The position numbers and the translations under genes are program-made. Below, in pieces: positions 1-8,722 of a stretch of 8,753 nt of DNA. Numbering within the stretch: position 1 is the first letter of the stretch; every line of letters begins with the position of its first letter. The DNA comes from VMCP01 sp964408945. Its GTDB lineage: Bacteria; Bacteroidota; Bacteroidia; NS11-12g; UBA955. The notes under the pieces are model-generated. The model was not told the DNA's origin. It saw only the letters and a list, made by a program, of their open reading frames with translations, and ran no database searches. The stretch covers positions 1 to 8,753 of the forward strand of contig CAYPBJ010000049.1 in NCBI GenBank assembly GCA_964408945.1, in the 5' to 3' direction.

Positions 1-8
1 CAAAGACT

Positions 9-740
<732 letters not shown>

Positions 741-748
<8 letters not shown>

Positions 749-838
749 TGGTCTATGGTCGTTGGTCGTTGGTCGCTGGTCGTTGGTCGCTGGTCTATGG
801 ACGGGGGATGGGGTGGTACCCGCTACCTGTTACCCGGT
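741..838. repeat. Heptamer tandem array 2, between ffh and pdxH
   Basis: Nine clear 7-base units cover 741-803: TTGGTCA, TTGGTCT, ATGGTCG, TTGGTCG x2, CTGGTCG, TTGGTCG, CTGGTCT, ATGGACG. The consensus is nTGGTCn. Degenerate units in the same 7-base register follow: GGGGATG, GGGTGGT, ACCCGCT, ACCTGTT, ACCCGGT (to 838). The array fills almost the whole gap between ffh and pdxH and overlaps the first codons of pdxH. It shares TATGGAC with array 1, so the two arrays probably belong to one repeat family. The degenerate end forms a hairpin next to the ffh stop. Confidence 0.9.
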
Positions 839-843
839 AGCGG
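820..843 (-). terminator. Hairpin directly after ffh, possible terminator
   Basis: CCGCTACC (820-827) pairs perfectly with GGTAGCGG (836-843), giving an 8-bp GC-rich stem with an 8-base loop. On the minus strand it begins one base after the ffh stop codon. No U-tract follows in the direction of transcription, so it may pause polymerase or protect the 3' end rather than terminate fully. The sequence is itself made of degenerate heptamer units. Confidence 0.4.
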
Positions 844-844
844 A

Positions 845-2155
845 TTAAAACAATCCGGGTATGCGGCCTTTGCTGTTGTTCATCATTTTCATCATTTGGC
901 GCATTTGATTGAACTGGGTGAGGAGTTTGTTGAGTTCCTGGATGTTTCTGCCGCTGCCGCGAACGATGCGTTGTTTGCGGGAGTTGTTCAGGATTTCAGG
1001 TTTGGCGCGTTCTTCGGGGGTCATTGATTGGATGATGGCTTCAATGCCTTTGAAGGCGTTTTCATCAACATCGAGGTCTTTGATTTTGCTTCCAACGCCG
1101 GGCAGCATGCCGAGAAGATCTTTCATGTTACCCATCTTTTTGATTTGTTGGAGTTGAGCTAGGAAGTCTTCGAAATCGAATTTGTTTTTGGCGATTTTCT
1201 TGGCAAGTCTTTGAGCTTCTTCTTCGTCAATGGTTGCTTGAGCTCGTTCAACCAAGCTGACAACGTCACCCATACCCAAGATTCTTCCGGCCATACGATC
1301 TGGGTGGAAAATATCTAGGGCGTCCATCTTTTCGCCGTTGGAGGCAAATTTGATGGGTTTGTTGACAATGGATTTGATTGAAAGTGCAGCACCACCGCGC
1401 GCGTCACCGTCTAATTTCGTTAGAACAACGCCGGTGAAATCAAGTACATCGTTGAATGCTTTTGCTGTGTTGACGGCATCTTGTCCGGTCATAGCATCTA
1501 CTACAAAAAGGGTCTCAACGGGGTTGAGGGCTTTCTTGAGGGATGCAATTTCTTTCATCATGGCCTCGTCAATGGCGATACGACCTGCGGTGTCGACTAT
1601 CAGCACATTGCAGTTTTTGACTTTGGCGTGCTTGATGGCGTTTTCGGCTATTTGAACTGGGTTATTATTGTCGTTTTCGGTGTAGTATTCGGCTTCGGTT
1701 TGTTCGGCCAGGACGCGCAATTGTTCGCGTGCTGCTGGACGATAAACGTCGCCAGCTACCAGCATGGGAGTGCGACCTTGACTTTTAAGGTGTTTGGCTA
1801 GTTTACCGGTGAAGGTTGTTTTACCAGCACCTTGAAGTCCTGCCACCAAAATGATGGCTGGGGAACCTTTTAGGTGGAGTTCGGCAGTGCTTCCCCCGAG
1901 AAGTTGAACCAGTTCATCGTGAACAATCTTGGTAAGCATTTGTCCTGGTGAAACCGATTGTAATACTTCGGCTCCGGTGGCCTTTTCCATGATATCATCG
2001 GTAAAGGTTTTAGCTACTTTGAAGTTTACGTCGGCAGAGATGAGGGCTCTACGGATTTCCTTTACGGTATCGGTAACGTTAGATTCGGTGATGCGGCTTT
2101 GTCCTTTAAGGGTTTTGAAGGCCTTTTCGAGTTTGCTTTGCAGACTGTCAAACAT
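845..2155 (-). CDS. ffh: Signal recognition particle protein Ffh (SRP54)
   Basis: Ffh is the SRP GTPase that binds 4.5S RNA and signal sequences of nascent membrane proteins and delivers ribosomes to FtsY at the inner membrane. The 436 residues show the full architecture: an N-terminal helical bundle (about 1-85), a G domain with P-loop GLQGAGKTT (106-114), GDVYRPAAREQL (135-146), DTAGR (188-192) and TKLDGDARGG (246-255), then a methionine-rich M domain (about 300-436). The M domain carries the RNA-binding segment SRKQRIVRGSG (392-402) and a Met cluster QMRQMMKMM (417-425), ending GRIPGLF. The length is typical for bacterial Ffh. The chosen ATG begins with the family-typical MFDSLQSKLEKAF. 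A promoter-like TATCTTTG ends only four bases before it, so the mRNA may be nearly leaderless. ffh is divergent from metK, with pdxH downstream on the same strand. Confidence 0.98.
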   Translation of the reverse strand: MFDSLQSKLEKAFKTLKGQSRITESNVTDTVKEIRRALISADVNFKVAKTFTDDIMEKATGAEVLQSVSPGQMLTKIVHDELVQLLGGSTAELHLKGSPAIILVAGLQGAGKTTFTGKLAKHLKSQGRTPMLVAGDVYRPAAREQLRVLAEQTEAEYYTENDNNNPVQIAENAIKHAKVKNCNVLIVDTAGRIAIDEAMMKEIASLKKALNPVETLFVVDAMTGQDAVNTAKAFNDVLDFTGVVLTKLDGDARGGAALSIKSIVNKPIKFASNGEKMDALDIFHPDRMAGRILGMGDVVSLVERAQATIDEEEAQRLAKKIAKNKFDFEDFLAQLQQIKKMGNMKDLLGMLPGVGSKIKDLDVDENAFKGIEAIIQSMTPEERAKPEILNNSRKQRIVRGSGRNIQELNKLLTQFNQMRQMMKMMNNSKGRIPGLF

Positions 2156-2159
2156 GGTA

Positions 2160-2167
2160 CAAAGATA
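2160..2167 (-). promoter_or_regulatory. Bacteroidota-type -7 promoter box for ffh
   Basis: On the minus strand this reads TATCTTTG, a perfect match to the Bacteroidota -7 consensus TAnnTTTG. Only GTACC-like spacing of four bases separates it from the ffh ATG, which would put the transcription start at or very near the start codon. No convincing -33 TTG box is visible at the expected spacing. The assignment rests on motif and position only. Confidence 0.5.
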
Positions 2168-2260
2168 ACAAAACTGATTGTAGAGTGTTGGAGTTAGTCG
2201 TCTATTAATTGAAATGGTCTAATAATCAAATAGGTCAGAGGAGTAGAATGAAAATTTGCG

Positions 2261-2268
2261 TATTTTTG
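2261..2268 (+). promoter_or_regulatory. Bacteroidota-type -7 promoter box for metK
   Basis: TATTTTTG matches TAnnTTTG and ends 16 bases before the metK ATG, predicting a leader of roughly ten bases. That leader is A/T-rich (TTTTATTAAAAATC) and has no Shine-Dalgarno, as is common in this phylum. It is also too short to hold a SAM riboswitch. A -33 box is not obvious. Confidence 0.45.
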
Positions 2269-2284
2269 TATTTTATTAAAAATC

Positions 2285-3580
2285 ATGGCATATTTTTTTA
2301 CTTCAGAATCTGTGAGCGAAGGCCATCCAGATAAAGTGGCTGACCAAATATCTGACGCGTTAATTGATCATTTCTTGGCGTATGACCGCAGTAGTAAGGT
2401 TGCATGCGAAACTTTGGTAACTACCGGCCAAGTAGTTTTGGCGGGGGAAGTTAAGTCTGATGCTTATTTAGATGTTCAGAAAATTGCTCGTGAAGTGATT
2501 GCGAAAATTGGTTATACCAAAAGTGAATACATGTTTGACGCAAACAGTTGTGGTGTGTTGAGTGCCATTCACGAACAAAGTCCTGATATCAATCAGGGTG
2601 TTGAGCGCAAGAATCCTGAAGAACAAGGAGCTGGTGACCAAGGTATGATGTTTGGTTATGCAAACAACGAAACTGAAAATTACATGCCTTTGCCATTGAT
2701 GTTGGCACATATGATTTTGGAGGAATTGGCAGCGATTCGCAGAGAGAATTCTGACATTACTTATTTGCGTCCAGATGCAAAGAGCCAAGTGACTTTGGAA
2801 TATTCTGATGATCACAAGCCTTTGAGAATTGATACCATTGTAATTTCTGCTCAGCACGATGATTTCATCAAGCCTGAGAATGATAGCAAAGAGGCTCAAG
2901 ATAAAGCGGATGATGCTATCTTAGCTAAGATTGCACACGATTTAAAGACTATTTTGATGCCAAGAATCATCCATAAATTGGGTGATAAATTGGCTTATTT
3001 GTTTGAAGGAGATATTAAATATCACATCAATCCTACAGGTAAATTTGTGATTGGTGGTCCTCACGGTGATACCGGTTTGACAGGAAGAAAAATCATTGTT
3101 GATACTTACGGTGGACGCGGTGCACACGGAGGAGGAGCATTTTCAGGTAAAGATCCTAGTAAGGTAGATAGAAGTGCTGCTTATGCTACACGACACATTG
3201 CAAAAAATATTGTTGCAGCAGGTTTGTGCGACACCGCATTGGTTCAAGTGAGTTACGCTATTGGTGTTGCAAGACCTGTAGGCTTGTTTGTTGATACTTA
3301 TGGTACCGCTAAAGTGGGTATGACCGATGGAGAAATTGCAGCTAAATTGTTGGAAATGCCTGAATTTGATTTGCGTCCCTATTTCATTGAGCAACGTTTT
3401 AATTTGAGAAGCCCCATTTATTTGGAAACAGCGGCTTATGGCCACATGGGTAGACCTTGTGAGACAGTGACAAAGGTATTCAATAAAGGCAGCAAGAATG
3501 AGAAATCGGTTTCGGTTAAGTTGTTCCCATGGGAAGAATTGAACGCGGTTTCTGCGGTTAAATCTGCTTTTGGTCTGTAA
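2285..3580 (+). CDS. metK: S-adenosylmethionine synthetase (methionine adenosyltransferase)
   Basis: MetK is the cytosolic enzyme that makes S-adenosylmethionine from methionine and ATP, releasing phosphate and diphosphate, and so supplies cellular methyl groups. The family signatures are intact: N-terminal GHPDK (13-17), the methionine/ATP loop GAGDQG (115-120), NPTGKFVIGGPHGDTGLTGRK (249-269) and the glycine-rich GGGAFSGKD followed by PSKVDRSAAY (282-300). At 431 residues it is longer than E. coli MetK (384). Extra sequence lies around residues 150-215 (charged, KPENDSKEAQDKADD) and near the C-terminus. I recall this longer form as normal in Bacteroidota, so I do not treat it as an anomaly. 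The start has the expected MAYFFTSESVSEGHPDK. It is divergent from ffh, and glmS follows 49 bp downstream on the same strand with no visible terminator or promoter between, so co-transcription is plausible. Confidence 0.98.
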   Translation: MAYFFTSESVSEGHPDKVADQISDALIDHFLAYDRSSKVACETLVTTGQVVLAGEVKSDAYLDVQKIAREVIAKIGYTKSEYMFDANSCGVLSAIHEQSPDINQGVERKNPEEQGAGDQGMMFGYANNETENYMPLPLMLAHMILEELAAIRRENSDITYLRPDAKSQVTLEYSDDHKPLRIDTIVISAQHDDFIKPENDSKEAQDKADDAILAKIAHDLKTILMPRIIHKLGDKLAYLFEGDIKYHINPTGKFVIGGPHGDTGLTGRKIIVDTYGGRGAHGGGAFSGKDPSKVDRSAAYATRHIAKNIVAAGLCDTALVQVSYAIGVARPVGLFVDTYGTAKVGMTDGEIAAKLLEMPEFDLRPYFIEQRFNLRSPIYLETAAYGHMGRPCETVTKVFNKGSKNEKSVSVKLFPWEELNAVSAVKSAFGL

Positions 3581-3592
3581 AAACGAATAATA

Positions 3593-3622
3593 GTCCCCCG
3601 AAAAAACGTCCCCCTAAAAAAG
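3593..3622 (+). repeat. 15-bp direct doublet in the glmS leader
   Basis: Two adjacent 15-base copies, GTCCCCCGAAAAAAC (3593-3607) and GTCCCCCTAAAAAAG (3608-3622), are identical at 13 of 15 positions. The second ends seven bases before the glmS ATG. It could be a slippage duplication or a paired binding site. The A-rich part next to the ATG probably serves as the initiation region in place of a Shine-Dalgarno. Confidence 0.75.
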
Positions 3623-3629
3623 AAAAAAT

Positions 3630-5471
3630 ATGTGTGGAATTGTAGGATATATTGGAAAACGCGAAGCTTATCCCATTGTTATTAAGGGTTTGAAGCGCCT
3701 TGAATACCGCGGTTATGACAGTGCTGGAGTTGCTTTATTGAACGGCGACATGCGCATTTATAAGACCAAAGGAAAGGTGGCTAACCTAGAGGAATTGGTG
3801 GGCAAAAGCGATGTGAGTGCACATATTGGAATGGGACACACGCGTTGGGCAACTCACGGGGAGCCTAATGACGCGAATGCGCATCCGCATTTGAGTGATT
3901 CGGGCGATTTGAGTATTATTCACAACGGAATTATAGAGAATTACGCAACCCTCAAGGAAGGGTTGTTGCAGCGAGGGCATAAGTTTAGCAGCGATACTGA
4001 TACGGAGGTTTTGGCGCATCTGATTGAGGATGTGATGCAAAATGCAAAGTTGAGTTTGGCAGATGCGGTGAGGGCATCGTTGAAGCAAGTTGTTGGAGCT
4101 TATGCCATCGTGATTTTGAGTAAAAACCATCCTGAGCACGTGATTGCAGCAAGAAAAGGCAGTCCGTTGGTGGTTGGAATTGGTTCAGATAGGGGCGAGT
4201 ATTTCTTTGCATCGGATGCAACGCCCATTGTGGAGTATACGAAGAAAGTGGTTTACTTGAAAGATGGTGAAATTGCCATTGTAGAGAACCAAGAAATGAT
4301 CATCAAGAGCATTGACAATGTAGTTCAAGTGCCCTATGTTCAAGAACTTGAATTGAATTTGGAGCAGTTGGAAAAAGGTGGTTATGAGCATTTTATGCTT
4401 AAGGAAATCTATGAGCAGCCGAAATCAATTTTTGATAGTTACAGAGGAAGATTTGACGCACCTACCGGCACATTCCACATGCGTAGTTTGGAAGAGCATG
4501 CTGATAAGTTAAAAGATATCAAACGATTGATTCTTATTGGCTGCGGTACAAGTTGGCATGCAGGATTGGTGGGGGAGTATTTGTTTGAAGACTTTGCTCG
4601 TTTGCCGGTTGAGGTAGAATACGCATCGGAGTTCAGATATAGAAATCCGGTTTTATACTCTGACGACTTGGTAGTAGCTATTTCACAGAGTGGTGAAACG
4701 GCAGATACTTTGGCGGCGATGGATTTATCTAAGCGCAAGAGTGCTACGGTATTTGGAGTTTGTAATGTGGTTGGAAGCAGTATTCCTCGTTTGAGTGATG
4801 CGGGTGCTTATACCCATGCTGGACCTGAAATTGGTGTGGCCAGTACCAAAGCGTTTACGGCACAAGTGACTGTTTTAACGTTGTTGGCGTTGGGGATTGC
4901 CAAATTGAGAGGTACGATGAGCATTCAAGCTATTTCGGAAGTGATGAAGGAGTTGGAGCAAATTCCAGCTAAAATTGAGAAGGCATTAAAGTTGAATGAC
5001 GAAATTGTAGAGCTATCGAAGTTGTACAAGGACTCTCGGAATTTCCTTTATTTGGGACGTGGATATAATTTCCCGGTAGCCTTAGAAGGGGCTTTGAAAT
5101 TGAAGGAGATCAGTTACATTCACGCTGAGGGTTATCCAGCAGCGGAGATGAAACACGGACCCATTGCCTTGATAGATGCCGAAATGCCTGTGGTGGTGAT
5201 TGCTACTAACAGTGAGCACTACGAAAAGGTGGTGAGCAACATTCAAGAAGTAAAGGCCCGCAAAGGAAGAGTTATTGCGGTAGTTTCTGAAGGCAATAAG
5301 ACCTTGAATTCTTTGGTAGACCACGTAATTGAAGTTCCTGAAACGATTGAAGCTTTGAGTCCGTTGATTAATACCATTCCTTTGCAGCTATTGAGTTACC
5401 ACATAGCGGTCATGAGGGGTTGCAACGTTGACCAGCCAAGAAACTTGGCGAAGAGCGTTACCGTGGAGTAG
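3630..5471 (+). CDS. glmS: Glutamine--fructose-6-phosphate aminotransferase (isomerising)
   Basis: GlmS converts fructose-6-phosphate and glutamine to glucosamine-6-phosphate and glutamate, the entry step to UDP-GlcNAc for peptidoglycan and LPS. The 613 residues are close to the E. coli length of 609. The N-terminal Ntn glutaminase domain begins MCGIVGYIG, with Cys2 as the nucleophile after Met removal, followed by HTRWATHG (70-77), NGIIEN (99-104) and SDTDTE (121-126). Two SIS domains bind and isomerise the sugar phosphate: GCGTSWHA (304-311) with SQSGETADT (352-360), then ALEGALKLKEISYIHAEGY (484-502) with KHGPIALI (508-515). The C-terminal DQPRNLAKSVTVE is family-typical. The start is fixed by the need for Cys at position 2. 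It lies 49 bp after metK, with an A-rich leader and no glmS ribozyme, and a terminator-like hairpin follows. Confidence 0.98.
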   Translation: MCGIVGYIGKREAYPIVIKGLKRLEYRGYDSAGVALLNGDMRIYKTKGKVANLEELVGKSDVSAHIGMGHTRWATHGEPNDANAHPHLSDSGDLSIIHNGIIENYATLKEGLLQRGHKFSSDTDTEVLAHLIEDVMQNAKLSLADAVRASLKQVVGAYAIVILSKNHPEHVIAARKGSPLVVGIGSDRGEYFFASDATPIVEYTKKVVYLKDGEIAIVENQEMIIKSIDNVVQVPYVQELELNLEQLEKGGYEHFMLKEIYEQPKSIFDSYRGRFDAPTGTFHMRSLEEHADKLKDIKRLILIGCGTSWHAGLVGEYLFEDFARLPVEVEYASEFRYRNPVLYSDDLVVAISQSGETADTLAAMDLSKRKSATVFGVCNVVGSSIPRLSDAGAYTHAGPEIGVASTKAFTAQVTVLTLLALGIAKLRGTMSIQAISEVMKELEQIPAKIEKALKLNDEIVELSKLYKDSRNFLYLGRGYNFPVALEGALKLKEISYIHAEGYPAAEMKHGPIALIDAEMPVVVIATNSEHYEKVVSNIQEVKARKGRVIAVVSEGNKTLNSLVDHVIEVPETIEALSPLINTIPLQLLSYHIAVMRGCNVDQPRNLAKSVTVE

Positions 5472-5475
5472 TGCT

Positions 5476-5511
5476 GAAAGTGGGGTTTATTGGATTTTCT
5501 GCCCCATTTTC
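5476..5511 (+). terminator. Rho-independent terminator after glmS
   Basis: GAAAGTGGGG (5476-5485) pairs with CCCCATTTTC (5502-5511), a 10-bp stem with one G-U pair and a 16-base loop, starting five bases after the glmS TAG. Its core is four G-C pairs, and the 3' arm runs into ATTTTCTCT, which can act as a U-rich tract. Position and form fit the end of a metK-glmS transcript. The loop is longer than ideal. Confidence 0.6.
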
Positions 5512-5538
5512 TCTCAAGTTTTAATACTCATTTTGTGA

Positions 5539-5546
5539 TATCTTCG
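5539..5546 (+). promoter_or_regulatory. Bacteroidota-type -7 promoter box for the AsmA-like gene
   Basis: TATCTTCG is a one-base variant of TAnnTTTG and ends 14 bases before the ATG at 5561. It sits after the glmS terminator, so the AsmA-like gene probably has its own promoter. No clear -33 box is seen, only a weak GTTTTAA around 5518-5524. Confidence 0.4.
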
Positions 5547-5560
5547 CAAATAAATCTTCG

Positions 5561-8500
5561 ATGTTAATGTATCGATACAAGAGGGTATTTCTGGGTATTT
5601 TAGCGGTTTTAGTAATCATATTTGGCGCTATAACTTCGGTTATTAGTTACAAAAAAGACCAAATTGTCAAAGATCTTGTTCAGAAATTGAATGCCGGTTT
5701 TGTCGGTATGATTTCTTTGAAAGATGTTCAAATTTCCCCATTTGCAAACTTTCCTTATATTTCGATTGACCTAAAAGAGGTTAAGGTTTTTGAAGATAAG
5801 AAAGTTGGTAAAGCTCCAATATTAGATGTAAAAGATTTGTTTGTAGGTTTTGACCTATGGACTATTTTATCTGGAAAGTATGACATCAAATTAATCAAAC
5901 TGAAAGATGGTTACGGTCACATCATTCAGGATATTAATGGTGATTTTAATATTGTTAAAGCCCTTGAATCGAATAAGGAATCTACAGTATCGAGTGAGGC
6001 TTTACATCTGGAATTGAGGCAAATTGAAATTGTCAATGTTGAGATTGATAAACTCAATGAACAGAACAACGTTTTAATTGATGTAAAAATTAGTAAAGCT
6101 AAATCTAAGTTAGCATTGAGCGAGGAACAGAAAAGTTTCACTTTGGATTCTAAATTTTTACTTACTGTGGTTCAAGATGGTGATACTACAGTTATTAAGA
6201 ATAAAAACTTTGATGTTGATACAAAGCTCAATTATACTGAGGCATCTCAAGTATTGAATTTAGAACCTTCCGAAATTTATTTGGAAGACGCTTTGTTTAA
6301 AATGAAAGGGAATATAGATTTTGATGATGACATGAATCTTGACCTAAAATTTGAGGGTGCAAAGCCCAATTTCGATTTGTTTATTGCATTCGCTCCGGCA
6401 GAATTAATACCTGTTTTAAAAAAGTACGACAACAAAGGAAAGGTTTATTTTGATTGCACGGTTAAAGGCAAATCAATCAATGGTTTTAATCCCAAAATTG
6501 ATGCAAATTTTGGTTGTTCCGAGGCGTATTTTTCCAATAAAATCAACCATAAAAAGTTAGATAAACTGCAATTCAAAGGACATTTCACCAACGGTAAAGC
6601 CAGGAACGCATCTACTTCTGAGTTTTCCATCATGAATTTTGGAGCAAGGCCTGAAGCGGGTTTATTTAGTGGGAATTTGGTTGTCAAGAATTTTGATTCT
6701 CCCGATATCAAATTGAAACTAATTTCTGATTTTCAACTTGATTTTTTAGCAAAATTTTTGAATTTGGAGAGTTTGAAAAATCTAAAAGGCAGTGTAAAAC
6801 TCACTATGAATTTCAGGGATATCATAGATCTTGAGCATCCTGAGCGAAGCATAGAAAAATTGAATGAATCTTATTTTACTGAGTTGTTAGTAAAAGACCT
6901 TAGTTTTTCTTCGCCTGACTATCATTTAGATGTTAAGGATTTAGATATAAATACTACTATTAAAGGAACAGAAGCCCAATTGAACTATTTCAACCTAAAG
7001 GTTGGGAAGTCAGATTTATCTATCAAGGGAAAGATCAGTGATTTACCTGCAATCTTGCATCGCACGGATAGGTCGGTTTTGACGGAATTAGACATTCAGT
7101 CAAAATATTTAGATATACATGAACTGACGAATACCGGTAAAGACGGCAACAAACCGTTCAATGAACAAATTGAAAATTTCAGTGCAAAATTAGCTTTGAA
7201 AAGTTCCGCTAAAGCAATTTTAGAATCGCCCAACCTGCCCGTGGGTGAATTTTTTATAAACAACTTACATGCGAAAATGAAGCATTATCCTCATACGTTG
7301 CATGATTTTCGGGCGGATGTAATCATTGATGAACGGGATTTTAAAATTATTGATTTTAAAGGTGAAATTGATAGGAGCGATTTTCATTTTTCGGGGAAGC
7401 TTTACAATTATGATTTGTGGTTAATGGATAAACCCTTGGGTGATACCAAAATAGAGTTTGCTTTGGATTCACGTTTATTGCAATTGGTTGATTTGTTTTC
7501 TTATGGTGGTGAAAATTATGTCCCAGAAGATTATCGTCATGAGGAATTTAGCAAATTCAAGCTTCATGGATTTGCCGATCTTCATTTTAACAATGGACTA
7601 AAGTCTACAGATCTTTATATTGATCAATTGGAGTCAAAAATGAAGGTTCATCCAATGCGTTTTGAGAAGTTCTCAGGTCGTATTCATTTACAAGATCATA
7701 ACCTTACCGTTGATAAATTTACCGGCAAAATCGGGAAGTCTAGCTTTACAGCCAACATGACTTATTATTACGGCGATGATTCGAAGCAAAAGAAGCGAAA
7801 TAATAGTTTCTCATTGAATGCACCTCATTTGGATTTTGATGAATTGTTTAATTACAATCCTTCTCCAGTTGGTTCGAATACTCAAACTGTAAATCACGAT
7901 TCGGCGTTTAATGTGTTTCAAGTACCTTTTCCTGACATGAGTTTTCATTTCAACGTAAAGCACTTGAAATACCATCGAATCTTATTGGATAATTTTGATG
8001 TGCAATTCCGCACACAAAAAAATCACCATATTCACATTGATTCTATGCGTGTTTTAGCTGCAGGAGGTCAAGTAAGACTCAATGGCGATTTGAATGGATC
8101 TAGCAAACGTAAGCTTTACTTTAATCCAAACATGAGTTTCCAGAATGTGGATTTGGATAAACTCATGTTTAAATTCGAGAATTTTGGTCAAGATCATTTG
8201 GTATCAGAACAATTACACGGCAGAATTTCAGGTCGTTTGTATGGTCAAATACATATACATCCTGATTTGGTTCCCATTATTGACGATTCAGAAGTGCATT
8301 TAGATTTAGAGGTTGTTCAAGGTCAGTTGATAAACTACGGGCCAATGATGTATTTTTCTGATTATTTCCAAGATAAGAATCTTAAAAAGGTATCATTTGA
8401 CACCTTGGTCAATCACATAGACATTACTAATGGGAAGTTATCAATTCCAAAAATGCTGATCAATTCATCGCTCGGGTTTATTGAGCTATCAGGCAAGCAA

Positions 8501-8722
8501 GATATGGATTTCAATTTTGATTATTATCTAAGAATCCCTTTGAAATTGGCCACTAAAGAAGCGATGGGTAAATTATTAGGCAAGAAACCGAGTGAAATTG
8601 ATCCAGAAAAAACAGATGAAATTGCTACATTAGATCCCAACAAGAAGGTTAAATTCATTAATTTGAGAATGAAGGGAAATCCTGATAATTTCAAGATATC
8701 ATTGGCTAAGGGAAAATTTTAA
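5561..8722 (+). CDS. AsmA-like membrane-anchored envelope protein
   Basis: This is a 1053-residue protein of the AsmA-like type common in Bacteroidota. A short basic N-terminus (MYRYKR) precedes one hydrophobic segment (about 9-29), so it is anchored in the inner membrane with a large periplasmic part. The AsmA-type N-terminal region follows: ISPFANFPYISIDLKEVKV (58-76), DLFVGFDLWTILSGKYDIK (92-110) and DINGDFNIVKAL (124-135). The middle has alternating short beta-strand patterns, consistent with the long beta-groove of the AsmA/TamB/YhdP superfamily. The AsmA C-terminal region is recognisable at about 887-1053, including GRISGRLYG and NGKLSIPKMLINSSLGFIELSG (about 957-978), ending in FINLRMKGNPDNFKISLAKG. 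Relatives are linked to phospholipid transport to the outer membrane or to outer-membrane assembly; the role here is inferred. The gene is visibly more AT-rich than its neighbours. Met3 is an alternative start. It is complete, with a TAA stop. Confidence 0.85.
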   Translation: MLMYRYKRVFLGILAVLVIIFGAITSVISYKKDQIVKDLVQKLNAGFVGMISLKDVQISPFANFPYISIDLKEVKVFEDKKVGKAPILDVKDLFVGFDLWTILSGKYDIKLIKLKDGYGHIIQDINGDFNIVKALESNKESTVSSEALHLELRQIEIVNVEIDKLNEQNNVLIDVKISKAKSKLALSEEQKSFTLDSKFLLTVVQDGDTTVIKNKNFDVDTKLNYTEASQVLNLEPSEIYLEDALFKMKGNIDFDDDMNLDLKFEGAKPNFDLFIAFAPAELIPVLKKYDNKGKVYFDCTVKGKSINGFNPKIDANFGCSEAYFSNKINHKKLDKLQFKGHFTNGKARNASTSEFSIMNFGARPEAGLFSGNLVVKNFDSPDIKLKLISDFQLDFLAKFLNLESLKNLKGSVKLTMNFRDIIDLEHPERSIEKLNESYFTELLVKDLSFSSPDYHLDVKDLDINTTIKGTEAQLNYFNLKVGKSDLSIKGKISDLPAILHRTDRSVLTELDIQSKYLDIHELTNTGKDGNKPFNEQIENFSAKLALKSSAKAILESPNLPVGEFFINNLHAKMKHYPHTLHDFRADVIIDERDFKIIDFKGEIDRSDFHFSGKLYNYDLWLMDKPLGDTKIEFALDSRLLQLVDLFSYGGENYVPEDYRHEEFSKFKLHGFADLHFNNGLKSTDLYIDQLESKMKVHPMRFEKFSGRIHLQDHNLTVDKFTGKIGKSSFTANMTYYYGDDSKQKKRNNSFSLNAPHLDFDELFNYNPSPVGSNTQTVNHDSAFNVFQVPFPDMSFHFNVKHLKYHRILLDNFDVQFRTQKNHHIHIDSMRVLAAGGQVRLNGDLNGSSKRKLYFNPNMSFQNVDLDKLMFKFENFGQDHLVSEQLHGRISGRLYGQIHIHPDLVPIIDDSEVHLDLEVVQGQLINYGPMMYFSDYFQDKNLKKVSFDTLVNHIDITNGKLSIPKMLINSSLGFIELSGKQDMDFNFDYYLRIPLKLATKEAMGKLLGKKPSEIDPEKTDEIATLDPNKKVKFINLRMKGNPDNFKISLAKGKF

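Noticed and set aside
755..1027. Plus-strand reading frame of 90 codons starting in array 2
   Set aside because: It begins as translated heptamer repeat (VVGRWS-like) and continues antisense to the conserved ffh 3' end, with no family similarity or start signal.
2156..2284. SAM riboswitch upstream of metK
   Set aside because: The promoter box at 2261-2268 leaves only about ten bases of leader, and no SAM-I or SAM-II like stem or pseudoknot pattern is visible.
2709..2930. Longer MetK central region as a novel inserted domain
   Set aside because: The extra residues are spread out and charged. A MetK of about 430 residues is, to my knowledge, usual in Bacteroidota.
2468..3445. Antisense reading frames within metK
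   Set aside because: They are opposite a strongly conserved gene, with Cys/Asn/Thr-rich low-quality translations and no promoter or ribosome-binding evidence.
3581..3629. glmS ribozyme
   Set aside because: The gap is only 49 bp, too short for the ribozyme, which is known mainly from Gram-positive bacteria.
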